Assembly (NCBI GenBank): GCA_022848835.1
Contig: JAJISG010000006.1
Span: 1-12,890, forward strand
Source: Thermoplasmatota archaeon
GTDB taxonomy: Archaea; Thermoplasmatota; Thermoplasmata; RBG-16-68-12; JAJISG01
Direction: 5' to 3'
DNA: 12,890 bases
Positions within the stretch are counted from its first letter, which is position 1; every line of letters starts with the position of its first letter. Shown piece after piece: positions 5,887 to 12,700 of this stretch. The notes beneath the pieces are model-generated. The model saw nothing but the letters and a program-made list of their open reading frames with translations. It did not search any database and was not told the origin of the DNA. The position numbers were made by a program, and so were the translations under genes.

Positions 5887-6306
5887 TTGGCCAAAGGTGC
5901 TCTCGAAGAGTTCATCCTGGACAACATCGGAGTAAGACCTGCGATCGACCTGATATCGAAGACTCTCAAGAAATCGGCCTTCAAGATTCTCGAGTCGGGG
6001 GGAACGGACAGTCAGGGATACCTCAAGGCGATCTGGGGTGGCAAGCTCAAATCGTACTTCATCGGAAAGCTGCCCTTCGGCAAGCTCATCAAACCCGGCA
6101 AGCGACTGGGCGCCGAAGTGGAGGTGACGGCCCACGGATCGGGAAGCTACGTACGACTCCTCATCGTACCCTACATGGAACTCTGGAATCGCCCCGAGGT
6201 GTTCTTCATCAGTCAGGGCATACTGGAAAAACTCACGGACGACAGCTTCTCCCGCAGGAAACTCGAGGAGGTGATGGCACGTTTGAAGACACCGATAGCG
6301 AGGTAG
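5887..6306 (+). CDS. Hypothetical protein, N-terminal part of a probable frameshifted membrane protein
   Basis: I do not recognise this 139-residue product. It is soluble-looking and mixed alpha/beta: an N-terminal helix, a basic stretch (GGKLKSYFIGKLPFGKLIKPG), two beta strands (GAEVEVTAHGSGSYVRLLIVPYM), then PEVFFISQGILEKLTDD and a charged helix ending in KLEEVMARL. After Leu133 this frame gives only KTPIAR and a stop. The -1 frame instead continues smoothly with EDTDSEVEEIHQSPEV and then four membrane helices. The most economical reading is one protein of about 313 residues split by a single-base shift near 6283. The start is a TTG with no Shine-Dalgarno sequence. No neighbour suggests a function. 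Confidence 0.7.
   Translation: MAKGALEEFILDNIGVRPAIDLISKTLKKSAFKILESGGTDSQGYLKAIWGGKLKSYFIGKLPFGKLIKPGKRLGAEVEVTAHGSGSYVRLLIVPYMELWNRPEVFFISQGILEKLTDDSFSRRKLEEVMARLKTPIAR
6265..6288 (+). other. Probable frameshift point with a strong internal Shine-Dalgarno-like sequence
   Basis: GGAGGTGAT at 6267-6275 matches the 3' end of archaeal 16S rRNA perfectly. It lies 7 nt before the TTG at 6283, where the reading frame appears to move by -1: TTG AAG in the first frame, TTT GAA in the second. The upstream frame stops at 6306 and the downstream frame is open throughout. A sequencing or assembly indel, a true mutation and programmed -1 frameshifting all remain possible. Confidence 0.45.
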
Positions 6307-6827
6307 AGGAGATCCATCAGTCCCCAGAGGTCATCCACATCGAGCCACGTGCGGCCTCGGCCGCCGGGGGAGGCGCTACTACCTACACGTCCCCTGTAAG
6401 GACAGTATACAGCACGCCCAAGGGCGGTGGCCTCTTCTGGCTGCTCGGGGTAGTGGCCTCTTCCGCGATTCTCTACTACTTCTTCATGTACGCTCCGGGC
6501 GCATACACTGCGCAGGACATCCTACTCATAGCCCTCGGCGCCATCTTCCTTGGTGGGTTCATCACCCGCAAAGGCACGCGTGGGGCCCTGCTGGGTTTCT
6601 TGGTCTTCTTCGTCCCTTTGATGGCTCTCGGTGTCATGTTGCTGATGGGCGCTGTGGGCGCTGCCGGCGAGGCTCAGGGACTCGAGGCCCTGGGTCCCGT
6701 CATCGGCGCGGCGGCCGGGATCATCCTAATCGGCACGGCCATCGTAGCCGGCATCATCGGCCTCATCGTCGCCGGGATCGCGGGGTGGATATCCGGCAAA
6801 ATCTTCCCAATCGGCGGGAAGCGCTAG
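6285..6827 (+). CDS. Hypothetical four-helix membrane domain, likely continuation of the preceding gene
   Basis: The coding stretch is open from 6285 without an ATG, GTG or TTG until the GTG at 6453. Translation from that GTG (124 residues) would cut into the first membrane helix, so it is unlikely to be the real start. The 180-residue reading begins with an acidic linker (EDTDSEVEEIHQ), a low-complexity region rich in Ala, Gly, Thr and Ser, then four hydrophobic segments: around GLFWLLGVVASSAILYYFFM, DILLIALGAIFLGGFI, GFLVFFVPLMALGVMLLMG and GIILIGTAIVAGIIGLIVAG. It ends SGKIFPIGGKR. I recognise no catalytic motif. The stop is 4 bp from the stop of the convergent EtfB gene. Confidence 0.68.
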   Translation, partial: EDTDSEVEEIHQSPEVIHIEPRAASAAGGGATTYTSPVRTVYSTPKGGGLFWLLGVVASSAILYYFFMYAPGAYTAQDILLIALGAIFLGGFITRKGTRGALLGFLVFFVPLMALGVMLLMGAVGAAGEAQGLEALGPVIGAAAGIILIGTAIVAGIIGLIVAGIAGWISGKIFPIGGKR

Positions 6828-6831
6828 GTAA

Positions 6832-7626
6832 TCAAGCCTCAAGAAAAGGTTCCAGGGCTTTTGCCAGGGCCTTGACCTTCTCCTCCATCCCGCCCTCGAG
6901 GAACTCTCGCTTCCTCTCGACAGGCTCGCCCTCCACCAGCTCGTGCACTATGGTGTACGAGCCCTTCAGCCCGATATCCTCCTCCTTCAGGCCCAAGTCC
7001 GCCGCGGCCCAGACTTGCACCCAGTCGGAGCCCGCCGCCTCCTCGACCCTGTCGAAATCAGGGAACCGTGGCTCGTTTGAGCCCACGACCACGGAGACGA
7101 CTGCTGGCATATCCGCTTCGAGGATCTCGTAACTGGATCCCAGGGTCCTGCGGGCCCTTACCGTGTTGCCGTGCACCGCTACCTCGTCCGCGAAGGTGAC
7201 GAGGGACATGTCCAGCCACTCGGCGAGACCGGGTGGCACCTGGGCGGTGCTTGCGTCCGAAGACTCCTCTCCGCAGATGACCAGGTCGCACGTTTTGAGC
7301 TTCTGTATCCCCTTGGCGAGGGTCAAGGAGGTGGGATAGGTATCGGCCCCGGCGAAGGTCCTATCACTCAGGAGGATCGCCCTGTCGGCTCCCATTCCCA
7401 GACACAGCTCGAGGTACTTCCTGAACAGGGGCGGTCCCATGGAAATCAGGGTGACGGTCCCGCCATGGGCCTCCTTCAGCCGTAGGGCCGTCTCCAGGGC
7501 GTTCTTGTCAGGTGGGTTAAGAACGTTCTCTGCGTTAGCCCTGTCCAGCGTCTTCGTCTCAGGGTCAAGCGTGACCTCCTCCGGCTTCGGAACCACTTTG
7601 AGGCAGACGGCGATGTCCAGGGTCAG
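6832..7626 (-). CDS. etfB: Electron transfer flavoprotein beta subunit (EtfB / FixA family)
   Basis: EtfB pairs with EtfA and binds AMP in ordinary ETFs or a bifurcating FAD in others. From the proposed CTG start the protein has 264 residues. It begins LTLDIAVCLKVVPKPEEVTLD and contains NPPDKNALETALRLKE, VTLISMGPP, AILLSDRTFAGADTYPTS and CDLVICGEE, in the family order. The SDRxFAGADTxxTS segment resembles bifurcating and clostridial ETFs, but the usual CGRQAIDGDTAQV is altered to CGEESSDASTAQV. No ATG, GTG or TTG is near the domain start. The nearest (ATG at 7698) would add 24 unconserved residues within etfA. CTG at 7626-7624 overlaps the etfA stop as CTGA and has AGGTGAT six bases upstream. 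It is the last gene of the hdrA-hdrD-etfA-etfB operon. Confidence 0.9.
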   Translation of the reverse strand: MTLDIAVCLKVVPKPEEVTLDPETKTLDRANAENVLNPPDKNALETALRLKEAHGGTVTLISMGPPLFRKYLELCLGMGADRAILLSDRTFAGADTYPTSLTLAKGIQKLKTCDLVICGEESSDASTAQVPPGLAEWLDMSLVTFADEVAVHGNTVRARRTLGSSYEILEADMPAVVSVVVGSNEPRFPDFDRVEEAAGSDWVQVWAAADLGLKEEDIGLKGSYTIVHELVEGEPVERKREFLEGGMEEKVKALAKALEPFLEA

Positions 7627-8639
7627 ACGACCATCACCTTGCCCTCCAGCTCCTCGAGAAGCCGGGGGAGTATCTCGAATATGTCCCCGACGACGCATAC
7701 GTCCGATTCGTCGAAGATTGGCGCTTCCTTGTCCTTGTTGAGGGCAATGACGGTGTCCGCGTCCCTGAGACCAGCGACGAAGTGACTGGCTCCGCTGGCC
7801 CCCAGGACCACGACTAACTTTGACCTCAGGGAGACGCCCGTCGAACCTACCTGCTTCTCCCGCGGGGCTACGCCGATGTCCACCAGCGGCCTAGTCACCC
7901 CTGTGGAGGCATGGAGCGCGGCGGCCAGATCATCCACCAGCTTCATGTCGCCACCGGTGCCCATCCCCGCCACGATGATCCGCTCGGCAGAACCGATATC
8001 CTCCGCGGGGACGACCTCCCTCTCTAGGACCCGACAACGGATGTCGCTCTGCCGGAGTCTCACGTCTACCCTCTCTACCTTCCCGCGCCGCACATCGTCG
8101 GGCTCCAGAGGTTTGAAGATTCCGGGGCTGACGGTGGACATCTGAGGCCTGCCAAACTCTGTCTTGATGACTGCCAGGATGCTTCCACCGAACCCGGGCA
8201 CGGCAGAGAGCAGTAGGCTCGACTCTTTGTCGACCTCGAGGCGGGTGACGTGGGCGGTTAGGCCCGTGGAGAGCCTGACCGCCAGTCGGCCTGCCAGGTC
8301 CCTCCCGTTGAAGGTGGCGCCCATGAGGAGGACGTTTGGCTTCCTGGCTTCGATGATATCGGCCATCACCTTCGTGTAGGCGTCGGTGTTGAAACCCGTC
8401 AGGAGAGGATGGTCGGCCAGGAGGACCTCGTCCGCGCCGTAGCGTAAAGCCTCCTCCCCCAGGGCGGCGATGTCCTGGCCAAGGATCACGGCGGTGAGGA
8501 CTTCTCCCATCTCGTCCGCCAGCTCCCTGCCCTTTCCGAGGAGCTCCAAGCCCACGGGGAGGAGCCTGCCTTCCTCCTGCTCCATGTACACCCAGAAGCC
8601 CTTGTAGAGGTCTGCCTGAAGTTCTCCCGGCACGTTCAT
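7623..8639 (-). CDS. etfA: Electron transfer flavoprotein alpha subunit (EtfA / FixB family)
   Basis: EtfA carries the electron-transferring FAD of ETF. From the ATG at 8639 it has 338 residues. The N-terminal domain shows FWVYMEQEEGRLLPVGLELLGKGRELAD and VLLMGATFNGRDLAGRLAVRL. The C-terminal FAD domain has the classical string: VAGMGTGGD, TRPLVDIGVAPREKQVGSTG, LGASGASHFVAGLRDADTVI, NKDKEAPIFDESD and VVGDIFEILP. In common ETFs the middle motif reads GISGAIQHLAGM, so GASGASHFVAGL is a mild variant. The start overlaps the stop of the upstream HdrD-like gene as ATGA, preceded by a purine-rich GAGAGGAGG stretch, so the two are translationally coupled. An upstream start at 8741 would only overlap that gene further and has no homology. 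Confidence 0.93.
   Translation of the reverse strand: MNVPGELQADLYKGFWVYMEQEEGRLLPVGLELLGKGRELADEMGEVLTAVILGQDIAALGEEALRYGADEVLLADHPLLTGFNTDAYTKVMADIIEARKPNVLLMGATFNGRDLAGRLAVRLSTGLTAHVTRLEVDKESSLLLSAVPGFGGSILAVIKTEFGRPQMSTVSPGIFKPLEPDDVRRGKVERVDVRLRQSDIRCRVLEREVVPAEDIGSAERIIVAGMGTGGDMKLVDDLAAALHASTGVTRPLVDIGVAPREKQVGSTGVSLRSKLVVVLGASGASHFVAGLRDADTVIALNKDKEAPIFDESDVCVVGDIFEILPRLLEELEGKVMVV
7633..7639 (-). promoter_or_regulatory. Shine-Dalgarno site supporting a CTG start of etfB
   Basis: AGGTGAT on the minus strand is complementary to the 16S rRNA 3' end and lies 6 nt before CTG at 7626. It also encodes residues near the end of EtfA, so the match could be chance, but the spacing is ideal. 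Confidence 0.5.
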
Positions 8640-9781
8640 CGCCTCCTCTCGGGACGGACCATCAGCTCCATCACGTCCACCACTGGGGGCCCATCGAGCC
8701 GGCGGGAGCTGTCCTCGAAGTTCTGGATACAATAGGGACACGACGTTGCCAGGAGAGACACCTCCGCTTCCTTGACCTGGTTCAGCCTACTGTCGGAGAG
8801 TCTCTCCCCACCCTCCTCTCTCCACATGCCTCCGCCGCCTCCGCCGCAGCAGAGGGCGTTCAGCTTGTTCTCTCTCAGCTCTTCCAGCGCGAGGCCCGGA
8901 ACCGATTCGAGAAGCTTCCTGGGAGGCTCGAAGACGCCGTTGTAGCGGCCCAGATAGCAGGGGTCGTGGTAGGCGACGCGGGACTTCTTCACCTTCGGTA
9001 TCTTCAGGTTCCCGGCGTCCAGCATTCTCTCCAGGTACTCGGTATAGTGAAGGACCTCGGCCTCTAGGCCGTAGCGGGGGTATAGGTTCCGAAACATGTC
9101 GAAGCAGTGCGGGGAGATGGCGATGATGGTGTTCGCACCCGTGTCCCCGAAGGACTTTACGTTGTCCTCTATGAGCTTCTCAAGGTAGCCACGCTCACCT
9201 GTAACCCGGACAGCATCGCCACAGCACTTCTCCCTGTCTCCCAGGATGCCGACGTCAACTCCGGCCTTTCCAAGGAGCTGTACCAGGCCCCTGGCGACCC
9301 GTTGCAGTCTGGGATCGTAGGAGATGGCGCAACCCGCATACAGGAGGACGCTCACACCGGCGGCGGCATCCTGCACCTTCAGCCCCTCAGCCCACTTGGC
9401 TCTCTCCGAGCGAGGGCCGCTCCAAGGATTCCCCTCCTCCAGAGTGCTCCAGAGAAGCCGGTACATCTCCGGTGGCACCTGGCGGGCCTTGAAGGCCAGG
9501 GCCCTGAGCCCCATGATCGCCTCCACTATGTGCACATCCCTCGGGCATCGGACCTCACAAAGAGCACAAGCACTGCATAGCCAGATGTCCTCCACCCCGT
9601 CCTCAAGGCCGAGCTGAGCCCTTCTGAGGATCTTCCTGGCGGAGAAGGGCTTATCCAGTTGGTGGAGGAGAGGGCATGTAGCTGTACACGTACCGCACTG
9701 GTAACAGGGGTTCATGGCGCCAGCGGTCAACTCCTGAACCCTGTCCCACAACTCGTCGTCCAGCTCTAGCACGGCCTCCAC
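8636..9781 (-). CDS. HdrD-like iron-sulfur protein (ferredoxin plus two CCG domains)
   Basis: This 381-residue soluble protein combines an HdrC-like part and an HdrB-like part, as in HdrD, GlpC and related Fe-S oxidoreductases. Two [4Fe-4S] motifs are complete: C26-x2-C29-x2-C32-x3-C36-P and C69-x2-C72-x2-C75-x3-C79-P. Two cysteine-rich CCG domains follow. The second is canonical (C275, C311-C312-G, C348-x2-C351), the pattern that binds the noncubane [4Fe-4S] clusters of HdrB. The first has C151 and C186-C187-G but ends S223-P-H-C226, so one ligand is serine. No membrane helix or haem motif is seen, which argues against a membrane quinone reductase. The GTG start at 9781 has GGAGGT eight bases upstream, 2 nt after the HdrA stop. 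Its position suggests it bridges HdrA and ETF. Confidence 0.9.
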   Translation of the reverse strand: MEAVLELDDELWDRVQELTAGAMNPCYQCGTCTATCPLLHQLDKPFSARKILRRAQLGLEDGVEDIWLCSACALCEVRCPRDVHIVEAIMGLRALAFKARQVPPEMYRLLWSTLEEGNPWSGPRSERAKWAEGLKVQDAAAGVSVLLYAGCAISYDPRLQRVARGLVQLLGKAGVDVGILGDREKCCGDAVRVTGERGYLEKLIEDNVKSFGDTGANTIIAISPHCFDMFRNLYPRYGLEAEVLHYTEYLERMLDAGNLKIPKVKKSRVAYHDPCYLGRYNGVFEPPRKLLESVPGLALEELRENKLNALCCGGGGGGMWREEGGERLSDSRLNQVKEAEVSLLATSCPYCIQNFEDSSRRLDGPPVVDVMELMVRPERRR

Positions 9782-9783
9782 CG

Positions 9784-12700
9784 TCAGCTACCTCCCTCCA
9801 CCGCCTCTCCGGCAGCCGCCGGCCTAGCCGTCTTCAGTTCCTGAATCCTATCGTGAACCTCCTTCATCCTGGTCGCGAACAGCTTCCCCTCAGCCGCAGT
9901 GAACCATTGCAGCTCCAACCTGCTCGGGTCGTACCCTCGGACCTCCAGTTTCTTCCTCCAACGGGGTACCCTCTTTTCCGTCTCGTAGTTGGCTGTCAGG
10001 TAGTGACAATCGCCCAGGTGGCAGCCGCTGACCATCACGGCTCCGGCACCCCTCTCGAAGGCCCTCAGGATGAACTTCTCCGAGATCCGACCGGAGCACA
10101 TGGTCCTTATGATCCTTGAGGAGGGGGGATACTGGAACTTGGCGATGCCGGCCTGATCCGCCCCGGCGTAGGAGCACCAGTTGCAGGCGAAGACCACCAC
10201 CTTCTCCTCCGGACTCTCCTCAGTAGCGGCGTCGATCTGGGCAAGGATCTGCTCATCGGTAAATCCGGGCATGGTGATGGCATCCACCGGACACGTGGCG
10301 GCGCAGGTGCCGCATCCCGTGCAGGCGGCCTCGATGACAATGGCCGGTTCCTTTACCTCGGCGATGATGGCGCTGTAGGGACACACCTTTGCACAGAGGG
10401 TGCATCCAGTACACGCCTCGGCGTCCACAATGGCGGTCAGAGGCTCCAGCTCCACCTCATCCTGGGCTAGGAGTACGGAGGCCTTGGAGGCGGCACCGAG
10501 GCCCTGGGAGATGGACTCCCCAACGTCCTTTGGACCCTGACATGCACCTGCAAGGTATACCCCCTGGACAGCGGCCTCCAGGGGGCTTAGCTTTGGATGG
10601 CTCTCCAGTAGAAAGCCGTCCTCACCATGGGCCAGCTTGAGCTGATCTGACACGGCCCCTCTCTCCGATGCCTCTAGGCCTACGACCAAGACGAGGAGAT
10701 CGGAGGGAATAGCCACCCGCTCATCAGAGAGCGAATCTTGGATGACGAGACGGCCCTTCTCCCACTTCACCTGCTCTTCCGCGGGCGCCTCATCCGAGAT
10801 CCTGAAGAACTGGACGCCCCACCTGCACGCCTCCTCATAGAGCTCCTCAGCGTGTCTATTGTAGGTCCTTATGTCCTTGTATACGATCCTGACCCTCTTT
10901 CCCATCCTCCTCAGGCGAAGGGCCTGCTGGATCATCGACTGACAGCAATAGCGAGAGCAACCCCTGTTTCCCTGCCGGGAACCGATGCATCCCACGAAGG
11001 TGACCCTCTCAGCCTCCAGATCCGGCAGGGCCGCCTCCAGTTCGAGGTTGGTGATAACACGTGGGTCCCGACCATAGCTCAGGGCCTTCGGTGTATGGGA
11101 ATCGGCGCCCGTGGCCATCACTATAGCGCCCACATCTAAGCTCTTCCCGTTCGTCAAGACTACGTTGTACTTCCCTACGTAGCCACTGACCACCTCCACC
11201 TCTGCACCCAGGTGTACTTTCACTCCGGACCGAGCAAGCTCCTTTCTCTTCTCCTTCAGTAGCTCTCGAGCAGGGAGGTCCACCCCCGACAGGTGATCCA
11301 GCCTGCTCACCATGCCGCCCAGGTGTAACTCCCTCTCCACTAGATGGGTCTCGATACCCTGTCTGGCCAGGGCTGCTGCCGCACTCATCCCTGCCACGCC
11401 ACCACCCACCACGAGAGCCTTCCGAATCACCTTCTGACGTATCCTCGTCAGTGGCTGCAGTCGCCTTGCCTTCTCCACCGCCATCCTTACCAGGTCCTTG
11501 GCCTTCTCCGTGGCCTCCTTCGGCTCTCTCTTGTGTACCCAGGAATCCTGATTTCTGATGTTGGCCATCTCCAACAGATAGGGATTCAGCCCAGCCCTAG
11601 CGCAGGCCTTCTGGAAGGTCGGTCCGTGGGTCTTTGGCGAGCAAGCCGCCACCACCGCCCTGGTGAGCTGCTTCTCCTTGATGGTCTGGGATATGTAGTC
11701 CTGGGTGTTGGCGGAGCATGCGAACATCAGCTCCTCGGAGTGGGTGACGCCATCCAGGTTCCTGGCATACTCCGTCACCTCTGGCACGCCGATGGTTCCG
11801 GCGATGTTGGACCCACAGTCACAGATGAAGACGCCCACCTTCGCGGCACCTGAGGCATCAATCGGCACGACCTCCTCCGGTGTTGGCCAGGACCTTGCCG
11901 CAACGTGACTCATGGCACTGACCGCAGCAGCGCTAGCCTCCGCGACCGTGTCCGGGATATCCTTGGGACCGGAGGCGCAGCCACACACGTAGACTCCCTT
12001 CCGGGTCGTTCGCTGAAGGCTCCCGCGGGAGCTCTCCACCTTCAGGAAGCCATCTTCATCCGTCTCTACACCGAGGACGCGGGCCAGATCGTCCACACCC
12101 TTGGATGGCAGAAGGGCGGGAGCCAAGACGACCAGGTCGAAGTCCTCCTCCCTGACGGAGCCCGCTAGGGTGTCCTCATATCGCACCCGCACGTTTCCGC
12201 CGTTGCCCTCGACCTTTGAGGGCCTACCCCGGACGAACCTGACGCCCTCCTCCTCAGTGCGATGGAAGAAGTCGTCAAAGCCCTTGCCATAGGCCCTGAT
12301 GTCCATGTATAGTACCGTGACCTCCTCCACTCCATGTTCCTTGGCCTGGATGGCCTCTTTGATGGAGTACATGCAGCAGACACGGGAGCAGTAATGACAG
12401 AATCTCCGGTCTCTCGAGCCGACACAGAGGATGAATAGGAGGCGATGAGGATGCTGGCCATCACTGGGCCTCACCACGTCTCCCGCGGTGGGGCCGGCCG
12501 CGTTCAATAGCCTCTCGAACTCCAGAGAGGTGAGGATGTTGGGGTGGCCTCCATAGCCGTACTCCTGAATGTTTCGAGCGTCAAAAAGGTCGAATCCTGT
12601 AGCCACCAGAACGGCCGCAGTCTTCCTGACGTGCCTCGAAAGGGGTTTCATGTTGAAGTCGATGCACTTCGGAAGGCAGGCCTCCACACACCGGCTGCAC

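Noticed and set aside
5722..6135. A 137-codon minus-strand open frame across the divergent promoters at 5771-5887
   Set aside because: It overlaps the plus-strand coding sequence and both upstream boxes, and ends inside the thioredoxin-fold gene. No domain is recognisable.
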